Below, one piece after another: positions 46,780 to 59,194 of a stretch of 64,000 nt of DNA. The stretch lies in assembly GCF_030253575.1 (NCBI RefSeq), contig NC_080563.1:30253501-30317500 (forward strand), in the 5' to 3' direction. This DNA is from Rhododendron vialii. Its lineage: Eukaryota > Streptophyta > Magnoliopsida > Ericales > Ericaceae. A program made the position numbers and the translations under genes. Under the pieces are notes generated by a model that was given only the letters and a program-made list of their open reading frames with translations, made no database searches and had not been told where the DNA came from. Position 1 is the first letter of the stretch. Each line of letters starts with the position of its first letter.

Positions 46780-47856
46780 TCATCTGTATTGAAAAGCAGA
46801 TAAATATTCTAAAACCAAGAAAACTCCTAGAAAATAAACTGCACACCTGCACCTTACCCATTGAGGAAAAATAAAACAAGGTAGGAAATGAAAAAGCAAA
46901 ACAAGCTCACGACAATCAGAAACCATAAGCAAAACCCACCCTGGAATCTGAGTTGTATATTTTATGACCAATCCATATGCAAACAATATTACTGACCTGT
47001 GATAATCAGCTGTACGCCTTGAGCGGTCACTTGTACTCACAAACTCATCATCGGCATCGTCAACCCTATACTCTGCGAATTCTACAGATGTGACAGAACC
47101 TTCATCAGAATTAGAGATTTCGTAACTTGAATTGCGACTTCCTCTTCTCGAATCACTGGCTCTTGACCTTCTCCTGTTTCTAGAAGTCCTAAAATTGTCA
47201 AATACCTGATATAAGATGCATGATGTCCACCAATTCCCTTCATCACCAGGGAAGTCTTCAAACTCATCTGCGGTGTCATTGTCCCCATATTCAATGACAT
47301 AATCTCCTAAAACCACACCTCGTGGCACTTCCGCATGGATAGTGTTTAGAACGTCTATTATCTCACTGGATTGCTGGAAGTTCTCCCAATCAAGCTGCCG
47401 AGCAGGATCAACTTTTGATGGGCACGCATGGGGGTGTTCTAGTTGAGCATGTTCCCTAAGTTCAAAGTAGGTGCCCTTAAATGCACATCGATGCTCGTCG
47501 CAGCAGCGTTTCTTCTCGTTCCAGTGAATACGGGCCTTATCATCAATTATCCAACCTGTAACTTCTCCTCTACATAAAGGACAAGATGGTTTGTCACTTG
47601 ACTCTGACGACATTGGGTCCATGCTTTCTAGGGAAGTTGCTTCAGACGTTGAAGGTGACCTTGAGCCAGATGACATCCCATAAGCGGTTTTGAAACGATC
47701 CAGACAATTTGAATGCAGATGATCTGTGTCACATACGAAAGGCCGGCATCCTTTCTCATAAGATGAGCATTGGAGGAGAACACCATTGTGGGGGAAATCC
47801 AAGCATATGGGACAAACTACATCTTCCCAGCTGGTCTCGTGCTGAACGTCCTCCAT
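46780..47856 (-). CDS. DUF1644 zinc-finger protein
   Basis: The main exon is 46997-47856 on the minus strand. If the 213-bp intron 46784-46996 is removed, the last codon is completed across the junction and the stop at 46780-46782 follows at once, giving 287 residues from MEDVQHETSWED. The domain begins CPICLDFPHNGVLLQCSSYE, continues with GCRPFVCDTDHLHSNCLDRF, then a second Cys cluster CPLCRGEVTGW and the C-terminal KKRCCDEHRCAFKGTYFEL..HAQLEHPHACPS. These are hallmarks of the plant DUF1644 family, RING-like zinc-binding proteins linked to stress responses; their activity is not settled. The tail is Arg/Ser-rich (RNRRRSRASDSRRGSRNS). An in-frame ATG at 47907 would add 17 residues. The intron is open in frame, so an unspliced form is possible. 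Confidence 0.85.
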   Translation of the reverse strand: MEDVQHETSWEDVVCPICLDFPHNGVLLQCSSYEKGCRPFVCDTDHLHSNCLDRFKTAYGMSSGSRSPSTSEATSLESMDPMSSESSDKPSCPLCRGEVTGWIIDDKARIHWNEKKRCCDEHRCAFKGTYFELREHAQLEHPHACPSKVDPARQLDWENFQQSSEIIDVLNTIHAEVPRGVVLGDYVIEYGDNDTADEFEDFPGDEGNWWTSCILYQVFDNFRTSRNRRRSRASDSRRGSRNSSYEISNSDEGSVTSVEFAEYRVDDADDEFVSTSDRSRRTADYHRSVILFAYGLVIKYTTQIPGWVLLMVSDCRELVLLFHFLPCFIFPQWVRCRCAVYFLGVFLVLEYLSAFQYR

Positions 47857-47929
47857 GATACAAAGCCTTTTGTCTGTTTTTTTATGATAGGTAGGGCCAC
47901 CTTTCATGTAAAGTCTCCAAGGCAAAGGA

Positions 47930-49042
47930 GAAAGTATTACGCGGATAAATGTTTATACTAACAATCCATAAGCATGCAGCAAATGTTTTCCTCTTCCACA
48001 AATGAGCCCAATCTAGCCAGAACTTGACAAACGGATGAATGGAAAAACCAAGTTCACCACGTTGGTTTTGTCAGAACTAAATTGAAGTACTCAAATTACT
48101 ATAGCAGACTGTCCTACACAGCTGCAAATGGTAAAGAATGACAATCAATAGCGATTAAGTGAAGTAGAAAGAAGGTATGAGTGACGAATCAAGAACATTT
48201 TAGACTTCCATTCGCTTTAGGATCAATAGGGGGAAAAAACAAAAGAAGGAACACTACCAATAATTAAAGTATCTATTTGGGCCTGGAATAGTCACATCGC
48301 ATAGCATTAAAGATGCACAACAAAATGACATGAGTAGTTGAATTAGAAACTTTAGTGAAATGATTTATAGACAATCTTTGAACAAAACTGCCAAATGTGC
48401 TACAAGCTATCCTATATGGATTTTTTCTAATGTAAGAAGTAAGTGTCAAACCCTCAGCACGTGGATTTGGGCAGGAGATATGTATAAGACATATATAGCT
48501 AGACTTGTTTTACCCGAGAACGCTAGTACCCTAAAGAATTGCATATTGTAGAACTAAGTTCCCCAGCACACTACACATTTGTTCCCAAAACAATAAACTG
48601 GGTGATCCAAAGCGATCTGCAAACGTTTCCAAAGAGTCAAATGTGATAAAGTAGTAGTATAGGTAAGGGGAAGGTTTGGCAAGATAAAATATTATAAGTT
48701 TGTTATTCTACTCAGAAATGTGTTTACATACGAATTTCACAGGATACTATTGCTCAAAATGAGTACATTAGGATGTCGTAAATTTGTAATCAATAAAAGT
48801 CTACCCTCAATGTAATCAGAATCACACTTTGAACTCACAAATAACCTCAACAACATTGAGCCTGATCAAATTTCAAGCCTCATCAATCTCCAATTTTCGT
48901 ACAAGAATTCCAACCTAGTCTCATGAGTAGACGGACTGCAATCTTGTTTTCAAGTCACCATTACCAAGGCTTGTGGGCTGTGTCTCATCTCGAGTTTCAT
49001 TATAATGTGTTAATCAATAGAAGCCTACCTCTATAATACATA
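47930..49042. other. Upstream of the DUF1644 gene; no other gene recognised
   Basis: It probably contains leader exons or introns and promoter of the minus-strand gene, but I cannot place a transcription start. No repeats with clear borders are seen. Confidence 0.4.
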
Positions 49043-49257
49043 CTCCCTCCGTCCCATAATATTTGTCCGGTCCGCAAAACGGAGACGTAAAAATAATACA
49101 ATTTTTGTAAGAAAAGTTGGAAAAAAATTCAACAATTTACTAGATTTTGACGAGTTCTTTTAACTTGGGAAAAAAATTTGAATTTTTTCTTGAAAGAAAT
49201 ACATTATTTTATAGTCCCCGTTTTGCGGACCGGACAAATATTAAGGGACAGAGGGAG
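49043..49257. mobile_element. Stowaway MITE upstream of the DUF1644 gene
   Basis: The termini CTCCCTCCGTCCC and (reverse complement) CTCCCTCTGTCCC are flanked by TA on both sides. The arms extend about 60 bp (ATATTTGTCCGGTCCGCAAA in both) and enclose an AT-rich centre, so the 215-bp element can fold into one hairpin. Confidence 0.9.
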
Positions 49258-50195
49258 TACTTAATAGGATGTGGCTTACCACATTCCCGTCTCCGTTCCT
49301 CGTACCATAACGACCCCCGTTCTAGATAATCTGGATTTGGACATTAAAAAAAACGAACAAGTTGATTTAGTAGTTTGAGTTTACTCTTCACTATGCATAT
49401 ATCTACCCTGTTATGCCTGAAATGATTTATGAACCTTGTAAACAGTAAACATCATTGTATCAATATAAAAGAAAGTGTACTACAAAGTATAATATTTTCC
49501 TATGTTCATCTGTGTCATATTGTTCCCACACATGCTAATCAGATGAACCTGACCATTATACACATACCCTCATCTGACCGTAGGCCATGTAACATATGTG
49601 CAAGAACGACAAGCTACCGTTGTATAAAAGTAAAATCAGTAACTAGCCTATGGCTCACATTTGGAGAATTTCCCTGAGGCCAAGCACACAGTTCTCTAAC
49701 TATTAGACAATATCCCAAATTGTCTCAGTGAACAACTGAGTTGTGATTCTTACAAAAGGTTGTTATAAAGTATCTTTGATTTTTTATTTGGCTAAAGAAG
49801 TAGGTACGGTAACAGATAAAACAAAATATGATTATCACTGAAAGGATACGGGAACATGGACAAAGATTTGAATTCCTAATATTTATTAGAGACCTATCTG
49901 GCGCTTTCAATGTTTCAGCAACCAAATCATACCTTTACAAGAGTTTTATGCATAGATTTACGTGGGGAAAATTACCAGATTCACTCTATTGATGAATGAC
50001 CAAAAAAAAAATGGTCGAACACCATTCCATACTTGTCCAAGCATCAATTGTCCTACAGCCTACAGGTACTTCACACATTAGAGGAGTCCAAGAAACATAG
50101 AATATGCCCATCAAACTAAAGCTATTAAATACATCAACACCTGTTGATTTCGTTTCAAGTTATAACTCATCTTTGACCATTTATACTCTAATTTT
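49258..50195. other. Intergenic, no gene recognised
   Basis: AT-rich spacer without a supported gene or a bordered repeat. Confidence 0.45.
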
Positions 50196-50760
50196 TTTAC
50201 TAAACCAAACCGAGCCTTAAGTCCTAGTGAATTGGGGTCAGCTACATGAATTGTTTTCCCCATTGAGCTCTATCGAGGGTATTGTGTACCGTTATATCCA
50301 AAAAACCTAGATCCTTTCAAAATAACGTTCTTTTTGTCTACCCCTATCATTTGTGCCACCATCTATTGTAACCATATCACTGCTCCTAACTCTTGCACCT
50401 ACCAATTTACGATAGTCATACCCAAAGCACATTAATCTATTTTCACTCTTATTTTCTATCAAAGCTACCCTACCATTCAGTAAAGATTTTTGTTTGATTC
50501 TGTCCTGTAAAGTCTTACCACATATCTATCTCAACATTTCCATTACAACTACACTCATCTAACTCCCACGTTATTCCATAATCGCACAACATTTCATGTT
50601 GTATAATATGGCTGTGACCTTATAGCAGTACTGTACAATTTTTCCTTCAACTTGGAAGGTATCTGCAGTCACACCACACTCTCGAAATACTCCACCGTTT
50701 CACCCATCCAACTTGTACTCCATGTGAGATCTATTAAATGCTCGCTTCTTGATAATTCAT
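50196..50760 (-). pseudogene. RTE-type LINE C-terminal remnant
   Basis: Minus-strand fragments appear in order: LPSKLKEKLYSTAIR, then MEMLRWICGKTLQDRIK, then ENRLMCFGY, then RSSDMVTIDGG, then GRQKERYFE, then a WRA..IHVADPNSLGLKA-like end. This matches the order at the end of plant RTE elements (KLKGKFY, MLRWMCG, RWFGHV, RGRPKK, ADPNxLGLK). Many stops and frameshifts show it is long dead. Confidence 0.7.
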
Positions 50761-51205
50761 GATTTTGGATGGTCATTCTCCAACACTAGTACTTCGACAG
50801 TTTGATTACAACTACACTTACATTCGATAGAATACTCTTTACTCGTTCCTTCAAACGAAAAAACATCTTAATTAAAAACGATGACATTTTCCAAAGATGA
50901 AGCACAAGAACCACTAGTATCTTTACCCATGCATTTCCCATTTACGATCCACGACGGAAACACAAAGGACTAATTCTTTATATGTCATCAAAGTTCCAGT
51001 TAATAGCGAAAATGTCATCGGATGCCGAACATCGAAGAAGTTGGAAAGAAGAATACCTTTCTCCCACATGATTCGAAACGGAAACAGGACCTGTTCACGA
51101 AAGCAATTGGACGAATAAACACCGGAGGCAGATCGGTATCTGCGAACTCAAATATTGGTACAGCGAGAAACAAAAGTAGGAGCACTGAATTCAAGTCAAA
51201 ACGTT

Positions 51206-51212
<7 letters not shown>

Positions 51213-51250
<38 letters not shown>
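51213..51250. repeat. (GA)n microsatellite
   Basis: About 19 GA dinucleotides. A shorter (GA)10 tract follows at about 51349-51369. Confidence 0.9.
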
Positions 51251-51253
<3 letters not shown>

Positions 51254-51369
51254 AGAAAAAAAACAAGAGAAACATAAGGAATCCACCGTATCTGAAAGTA
51301 AAAGTCAACTAACAATTTCAGACGCAACGATGGAGAAACTGGACGATCGAGAGAGAGAGAGAGAGAGAG

Positions 51370-52645
51370 GAACCTGGTGAGTTTATTGTAGTCCGAGAGA
51401 TAGAGAAGGTGGAAGTTGGGAATCGGGGGCTCATCAGCAGGGAGTCTGGTGTGGACGTCTGATGAATGATTTGAGTCGTCGGGCGGATTTGGTTAAAGTG
51501 TGATGAGAACGACTTGGGCGATGAACCTGGTGACCTTTTTTTTTTTTTTATACCAAAAAAGACGACTTGGACGAAAATGGGTATTGAGCATCTTAAGTCC
51601 ATCTCTAGGATTCGACCTAATTTTAGGATTTGGATTTCTGTCTCTATTTGTCTCCGGACCATTTGTCTCCACTTATTATTTTAAAATTTCAAAATTAACA
51701 GGAGGTTTTGTTTGGAACATGGGAAAAATGAAAGAAAGTTAAAAAAAATTCGTTCCCTTGTTTGGTTATGAGAGACAGAGAAGAGAAAATGACAAAAAAG
51801 AGTTATGGAAAAAATAAAATTCTCTCTTTCCTTTCTTCTTTTTTTTTTCCATTTTTCTTCTTAATTATTTTCTATCATCTTCCCTTTCTTTCCACAATTT
51901 TCAAATAGAGCTTGAAAGACTAAAACTCTAAAATGGAAAATAGATGTGACATATTGAAAGGAGATTTTAAAACTTATTCTCATTTTTTGCACTTTATGAT
52001 AGAATGTAGGGAGGACTTATCGTACTTTTTAGAAATTCTGTCTCTAAAATAGGAGTAGGGTCAGGTCTCTATATTTAGAGAACCAAAGGGATACAAATAT
52101 CTAAAAATTATTATGGATCCCTCCTAGATTCTCTCATAAAGTACAAAAGGTGGGATAAATTTCAAAATCTTACTCTAATAATATGTCACATCCATTTTCT
52201 ATTTTAAAGTTTTAGACATGGCTTGGAGATGTTTAGAAAATCAATAAAGTCCTTCTTCGTAAATAGGAGAGAAGTTTTTCTATGCCCATAATTCTATGGG
52301 TAACGACTGTAGATGCACTGGTGGCGCACGCATCGGCGTGTGGGGTCTACTTCTCGGTTCCGTACAAATGATTTGAACTATTCGTTAATTTATTTTAATA
52401 TTCTTATGTAGTAGTCTAGTGAAAAATTGATTCACTGGAATAATGACAAGTACTCGATCCAATGTACCAATTTTTCATTCAAAATGCTGGAACAAACACT
52501 TGCAGTTATCTGATGGGGCTTGTTTTTTTAGGAGACCACTTGAAAAAATATTTTTAAAAATTAATGAACAATTTGGGTCATTTGTGTGGGACCCAAAAGT
52601 AGGCCACACGCGACGACCTGTACACTATCAGTGTATTATGGTCGG
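51370..52645. other. Intergenic, no gene recognised
   Basis: AT-rich spacer. Imperfect inverted blocks near 51595-51660 and 52030-52140 hint at an old element, but no borders are supported. Confidence 0.35.
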
Positions 52646-53691
52646 CAGTGGCGGCTCTACCCTTTGACAATGGTGGTCAATTGAACGCCCAATTTTTTTT
52701 ATATAATTTGTATAGTTTTATTTTAGTTAGCCCTTCTTGAACACCCTATCCAAAAATATGTGAACATCCAACCCAAAAATATGTGAACATCCAACCCAAA
52801 AATGAGCCCAATAATCAATCTGATGTAAACAACCCAATTAAAGCCATAACAAAATCAAAAAAAGAAAATAGAGGAAACAAAAAAACTATAACAGGGAAGT
52901 ATAGGTATGTTGTGTTGTCTGGCGAACACGGAGTTGCTACTTTGTATGGCTTACTTGAATCCTAGAAAAACTTTCTCTGCTTTTGATAGGAAAATGTTGA
53001 TCCGTCTTGTTTGGATGCATCAATAGGCCATCACTTTTGTTTGACAACTTTCATTTTCTAAACTTAAACTTTACAGCGTTATCACCTTTGTCGGCGTCGA
53101 GCTACCACCATATCATCCAGAGTTTAGCAAGGGTCTTGCGAATCTCTACCCATCTGACTTTTCTGAGGTGGAAATAAATACCTCGGAAATAATGGCATCG
53201 GACAAACTGGCATTGGAAACACAACTTCAAAATTTCATTGTGGATGTGAGATTTGATGAAAAATTCTTAGAGATCAAAGGGATTGGTGATCTTGTTGCAA
53301 AGTTAGTGGAGACAAATAAACATGTCATATATAGACTGGTTTTACAATATTTGCTTGTGGCATTGGTGTTAACTCTTCCTGCCGCCACTTCAACAATTCC
53401 AAAAAAAAAAAGCAATGAAGTACACAAAGAGCAATCTAGGTAGTCGAATAGGAGATAAGTGGATGAATGATTGATTGGTTACTTATATTGAGAGTCATAT
53501 ATTTGATATCGTTGATAATAAGACAATTATGCAACGGTTTTAAAATATGAAAACTCGTCGAAGGCAATTATAATATCCTATTTGTTATTAATATATTAAT
53601 GTTTATATATATATATATATATATAGTTGTGGTTGCTATTGGCAATAGAGATTTTTGAACATCCTTTTAAGAATTTCTAGACTTGCCACTA
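52646..53691 (+). mobile_element. hAT transposon, deleted, 8-bp TSD
   Basis: The left end is CAGTGGCGGCTCTAC and the right end, in reverse complement, TAGTGGCAAGTCTAG. ATGGTCGG (52638-52645) and ATGGTCGA (53692-53699) form the 8-bp duplication expected for hAT elements, with one difference. At 1046 bp it is far shorter than an autonomous hAT; it keeps only the end of a transposase. A 22-bp tandem repeat (AAAAATATGTGAACATCCAA) and a (TA)n tract lie inside. Confidence 0.85.
53075..53443 (+). pseudogene. hAT transposase C-terminal (dimerisation) fragment
   Basis: In one frame: VELPPYHPEFSKGLANLYPSD, then ETQLQNFIVDVRFDEKF, then GIGDLVAKLVETNKHVIYRLV, then LVLTLPAATSTI. This is the order of the hAT C-terminal dimerisation region of plant Tip100-like transposases (LYPSDF, LxxQLxxYIxDVR, LxxKLVETxKHxxYPLVY, LxLxLPVATATVERxFS). 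The catalytic part upstream is missing and the ERAFS segment is lost, so it cannot be functional. Confidence 0.8.
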
Positions 53692-54295
53692 ATGGTCGAG
53701 GTACACACCCAAATTATACAACTTTTAAGTCCAACATTTTGTATTTGGTGTGCTTTCTCTCTCTCACAAACAAAATTTAGCCGCCACAAACATCTTTCTT
53801 CCCCTCACCCGTAGGGTTTCATACCCTTCTACGACGGTGGGAGGGGAAGGCCATGGTACTAGATCTAAACATCTGCTTTTATATTTTCGTCTTTGTTTTA
53901 ATTTTCTTCCGTCTCTTCAGATCAACGACTTGTCATTTGATCTGTAAGAGTTTGTCTCTTGTCTTCTCGAGAGTTGTTAGTTTCGTCTTTGGATGAATAC
54001 TTCGTCTGTAGATCGAGTTCTTTCAGAGACAATGGTGCTTCACAAGTAGGTTGATTCAATAATTGTAGAAACCTCTTGGAGATAGATTGAACGTTCAATG
54101 ATCCATGGGTCGTGTAGATACTCCAAGATACAAAGTGAGAAACCTCAAGGGTGTTTTCTCTCAACTCAAACAAAAATGTGGCCACTGTAATATATGTTGT
54201 CACCCTTTTCTGACCTAACAAATCAATATATATACTACTGAGCCTATTCAGCATCTTCTGAACTTCCAACAAACCTTGACTAACATCTACTACAC

Positions 54296-54840
54296 TCAAA
54301 TACAATAAATAAGATTCCTTTCCACATCATAGCACAGACTCTTTAAGAATAAATAAATAAAACGTACAACTTGATAATATGGGATACAAAAAAATATATG
54401 TTTTGGCAGTGAAATTGCCAATACAAAAGACCTCCACTTTTTGGAGCTTACATCAGCCAACTTAAGATTTGTCTCAATGATTTTTACATTCTTTTTATAT
54501 AGCATGTCATATTTTTCTCTCAACTCCTGAAAACTCTCAATCAACCTCATCTCCTTCCTTATCCTTACTATCATCAAATGATTCATGCTCACTAAAATTA
54601 GATTGAAGAGATGCCCCAAATGCAATGAAATTCATGTTATTCTCTTGTTCTTTCTCAAATTTGTCGGAACCACTATCGTCGTCTCATATTATGTTGGCTT
54701 TTAAGTTAATCTTCTTTTTTAATTTGTTAGCACATTCATGTGCGATATGACCATAGCCATGACATTTATAACATTTAGGCCCTAATGGTGCCCATTTTTC
54801 TTTTCTAGGAGAGGAGTTAATTCTTTTTTTGTGTTATTAA
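54296..54840 (-). pseudogene. Copia-type gag remnant with zinc knuckle
   Basis: The minus strand encodes KEKWAPLGPKCYKCHGYGHI followed by AHEC, a CX2CX4HX4C zinc knuckle (about 54732-54773). Then come KLKKKINLKA and, after a stop, ESFQELREKYDMLYKKN. This is the usual order at the end of gag in plant Copia elements. The N-terminal gag domain is missing because the knuckle is only about 240 bp from the primer-binding site. Confidence 0.65.
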
Positions 54841-55028
54841 TGAATTTTTTAAAACCTGAATCATGGCTAGTCCTATTCTTTTTGAAAAACTTTTTAAAGT
54901 TCTCACTATCTAGCATCAGAGTAAGATTCAATGGTTCATATTTTTATTCATGTTCATTGTAAACACTAAGAATCCACTCAAGAAAAAACTTTCGTAATCA
55001 AAGAGAGAGTGACCCACTCTGATACAAT

Positions 55029-55631
55029 TGAAAAAACTTATTTCGTTATCTGAATACTTAACAATCAAAATAAAATGAATTGAAGTACAATAAACTATGA
55101 ACACAAGGATATACGTGAAAAACTCTAAACAGAAAAAAACTACAAGAATGAATCAAGCACTATAAAACTCATTTGTGTAATTACAAGTAATCTTACCCTG
55201 TGATTTGAATCCTTAGCATCGCCCTAAGACCTACTTGCCGAATTGCTCGCTCACCACACCTAGTGCTTGACTACCGCTGCCTTGAATCTACAAGCCTTCC
55301 AAGGTACTTCCAGAAATCAACCAGAAGACGACTCAAATAGTTGAATCGATGAAGTGAGTTATAGTTGCATATTAATGATCGAAAGGTCTAATTTGTACTC
55401 AAGACACAAAATGAACAAAAAACCCTCTTCAGTGTGACAAAAGATGGTGGCCTCCTTTTCTAATTTTTTTCCCCTTCTTTTCTAGTTAACTCTATTTCTA
55501 ATTTTTTTCCTTCTTTTCTAGTTAACTCTAGAGATGAAAGCATCTCCATCTTTATAGCCTTAGCCCTTAGGTGACCACATATTCTCATATATATTAAACC
55601 TTCTAGGTAATGAAAATCTCGTGCCTCAACA
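55029..55631 (-). mobile_element. Probable 5' LTR of the Copia remnant
   Basis: Read on the minus strand it starts TGTTGAGGCACGAG and ends ...TTTTTTCA. ATTGTATCAGAGTGGGTCAC follows directly, a form of the TGGTATCAGAGC primer-binding site complementary to initiator tRNA-Met. A GGCTATAAAGATGG box lies inside. No second LTR is seen. Confidence 0.5.
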
Positions 55632-57238
55632 AATTACTTAGATTAAATTACGGATTGATCGGTAAAAGAGAGGTTATAGTAACAGCTAATAACAAGGGGA
55701 TATGTAATGTTTGTCCAACCCCAAAATAATTTTCTGAGAAGAGCTAAACAGCAGTAACCTACATTATGTAGCTCAAACCTCTCACAAAAATATTTCCCGT
55801 TGTGAGAATTGGTTTTTATAGTGTGGGCCCAAATTATTATTTTAAAGTGATGTTTGATATAATTTTTATTGGCGCTATTGTGGTTCGGAGGGCACAAGTC
55901 TAATTATTAATTTCAGTAGTTAGTCTATCTCATCTTGAAAACATTAATTTGGCTAGATAGCTATTATATAGGGAGTAGGGGAGCAGTGGGTAGTTTAACA
56001 AGTTACTACTTTTTAGGAGAGATATTTTCACCGTGTAGGGTTTTATTTGGGCAGAGTGCGTCTGAGATAAGAAATTTGAGAAAAGAAGTCGAGAGGATTG
56101 AGTAATAGAGAAAAGCTGCAAACTTTTGGGTTCGGCTGATTGATGATTGTTTGGGTAAGCGATTCTTGTTCCTTTAATTCCTGCTTCACTTTCATTCTTT
56201 GTCGTGCATGGGTTGGAGTGAAGTTTGATTTTTATTGAGTGACATAGAGCAGTGGAGAGAGTTTGATGGGTTTGTATTGGTTTTGCAAAAGTTTCACTGA
56301 CACCGATTGTTTTTTTTATAATATTGGACATTGGAGTGTTGTGGTGGCGTTGTGCGTGTCGTGTGCGGTGCGTGTTTGGCCTGGTGGAATGGTGTATGAT
56401 TAGAGCTAGTAGTTTATAGGTTATGTGAAGAGGAGTTTGGTGACAACCTTTGAGTGAGAATTTTGGATGCTAGTGAAGTTATTGTAGTACATTTAAATTG
56501 TTCTTCTCTTATGATATTAATATTTTTGGGTTGAGGTTCATAAGGATGTTCTTGAGCAAAGAATAATAAAAAAGTAGCGGTGTGAGCACGTGAATTGGAG
56601 GCATAGAGGTTAGGTTTTGTACTACCATCAATGGTGTGATCACTGATGGTAGTATATAGGATTAGGCTAGGTCTTTTTCTTATTATTATAGTTAATACTA
56701 CGTAAATGATATTTTGTATTTACTTAGTGTGTATTTGAATAGTTGGTCATCCCATGTTTTGTTATTTTGTTCAGGATAGCATCATTTCGCGTACGTTGTT
56801 CGGTTTCATTATTTTTGGATCCAGGTAAGTGGTTAAGTATGTTACGTACTTTCGAAAGTTCCCCGAGTTCCTTAAAATTATTTCCTTCAAAAATTTATAT
56901 GAATGTTATTTAGAAACCCATAACTGTTTATAATTTGTTTCATAATTGACATGCAGTGAATTTTTGGTGAAATCATTTGTTATTATTTCTTGGTGGATAT
57001 TGTTGTGAACAATTATTTTCAGAAGTCCAAGGAAATTATTCCTTTTCATGTAGGTGACCCTGGCTATTGAGAAAGAGACCGTGTTAGGCCGGTGACCCTA
57101 ATGCTCAACGACATTCTTTCGCCTGATCGTCTTACGAAAAAATACCACGAGCTGCCAACCCTGGTGACTCTAAGTTTGATATTGGATCCAATTTTGATGA
57201 GATATTATTTTGGCCATGGTACTATTTGGTTATGGTTC
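55632..57238. other. Repeat-derived spacer, no gene recognised
   Basis: The sequence GATCCAGGTAAGTGGTTAAG near 56818 and GGTGACCCTGGCTATTGAG near 57053 resemble segments common in plant Gypsy LTRs, so part of this may be an old LTR. I could not find its ends. Confidence 0.3.
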
Positions 57239-58883
57239 TGTCACGCCCTGGATTTTCAACGTAATAATAATAACATTTCCAATAAAAGTCCATCGCGATA
57301 ATACATCATAATACCCCAAATGTTTCCCATAGTCCATCCGAGAGAACAATTAAGTTTAAAAGTTTACAATAATGGCACTCTGGCCCCAAATTCTTAGACA
57401 ATAATCCAAAGAGAGTATAAGTCAAAAGAATATAATTGAAATTATGATTACATCTTCAAAAGGGTTTTACAAAAGATGTCATAGTAATTCTTTGGTGTTA
57501 GCTTTCAAAAGTATAATCGAAACGCACAGCAAACACTCCATGTCAATGCCATTGAGGTGTACCTGAAAATAATAATAGGTTGAGCTAGACTAGTCCAGTA
57601 GAGAAATCTTTGCTCAAATTATATGCATATAAGATAGATAATGCACCGAGATGAACATTGATAACAAGAAAGTTTCCCACAAGAACGAGAACTAGAAGAT
57701 AAGACTTGATAACCAACACCGTACATATCCACGTCGCTTATTAATCTCTAGGTTCTCCTTTTTCATTATGTCAAGTGTTCTCGATTTTCATTTCCATGTA
57801 TTTGGGACCTCGTGCGTCCCGTATACATTTCGACATCACACCATGCGGTGAATCCGTGGCTTTCTTGTGCACTTCTGGGCATTTAGGACCCCGTGCGTCC
57901 CATTTCTGTCATCACACCTTATAGTAGATCCATGGCTTCCTTCGTTTCGTTCTAAGTTGTGATTTTCATTCTATAAGCCTCAATATCTTAAAGCATAATT
58001 TATTTCAAAGTCCATATCATTCATGAAACATACCACAATGCTCACATAACAACCCGAATGCATAAACACAGGAACTAGTATCATATTCATCTAGTTTAGC
58101 ACTTTTTTCTTTATTATAACAAGAGCCAAGAGACTGGGGATGAACAACGAGTCATTGAAACGCGAGCAATCAAGTTTAGAAGTGCTAGAAGTGATCGGGG
58201 ATCAACACAATCGACAAATGATCAACAAAGTTCAAAATAATTTTCTGAGTCATTGGTACCAATACCTCAAAAAGTAAGTATCAGTACCAAACCAATCTAG
58301 TGAGCAATCAAGAGTCAAGGTATCGGTACCTCAAAAAGTAGGTATACTCCATTACTGTGTGCGATTTGCAGAAAAATCAAGAAAAAACATTACTTCAAAT
58401 CCAACCAACTAGAGCACAATTTTGGTACACAATCAACTCATAAACATGTAGAGAGAGTAATAAATCCCTACCTCGATTACCAAAGCCGAACCCAAGAAGC
58501 TTGATTGAACCTTAGACTCCAAAAACTCAAACCAAATGAACACGCCCTTTCCAAGCTCAACCCATCGAGATACAAGCTCAACAACGTGAATAGATGAAGA
58601 ATTGGAGGTTATTTGCCATGGGTTTTGAGTGAGGAGTTAAGTTTTGAGTGTTGGAGAGGAGAGAGAGATTGGGAGGTAGAGAGTGGGAGTGAGGAGTATT
58701 TTACTGCCTACACACACACCCACAAATATATATACTACCTACACTCAAATTGCACATGCACCCTCCTACAAACAATTCTATCACATTCACCCCAATTCAT
58801 TTAAACTCAATAAAACCCATATTTTTCTTATTTATAATATCAAATAAACCTTTTAATAATTTCTAAAAATATGGGTCCTTACA
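57239..58883 (-). mobile_element. Ty3/Gypsy 3' LTR, same family as the solo LTR at 33 kb
   Basis: On the minus strand it reads TGTAAGGACC...GGCGTGACA. It shares blocks with 33441-35275, for example GGTTGAGCTA(C/G)ACTAG(C/T)CCAG near 57585 and 33816. Just before its TG, on the minus strand, is a purine-rich tract AAGGAGGATATGG (the polypurine tract) and the integrase tail, so this is the 3' LTR. No matching 5-bp repeat could be checked because the 5' end of the element is outside or destroyed. Confidence 0.8.
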
Positions 58884-59023
58884 CCATATCCTCCTTAAAG
58901 AAATTTCGTTCTCAAAATTTCTAATCATTATCAACAAGATATGCAACATTTAGATATGCACCAATTGTAAATACTAAGCATCATGCAACAATGTCATAAT
59001 CATTCGGAAACTCACATTGATTC

Positions 59024-59194
59024 AAACCAGAAATAAGTGCGGATACTTCTCCCCAACCTCATCTTCACGTTCCCAGGTTGACTCTTCATTGCCTTGGTTA
59101 CTCCACAAAACTCGCACTAATGTTATTGTCTTACCCTTCAACACTTGATCGTGCGAATCTAGGATACGTATCGGTTCCTCCCCATATGACGCAT
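59024..59194 (-). pseudogene. Ty3/Gypsy integrase C-terminal tail, truncated
   Basis: The minus strand encodes 57 residues ending in a stop: YGEEPIRILDSHDQVLKGK, then TITLVRVLWSNQGNEESTWE, then REDEVGEKYPHLFLV. This is the conserved end of Gypsy integrases (RILDxxxxxLRxKxIPxVKVLW...EEATWE..MxxxYPxLF). It is cut at its upstream side exactly where the next retrotransposon starts (59195). Confidence 0.85.

Noticed and set aside
51505..51575. ACGACTTGG repeats around a T-run near 51540 as a further scar.
   Set aside because: About 14 unrelated bases lie between the first repeat and the T-run, which does not fit target-primed insertion.
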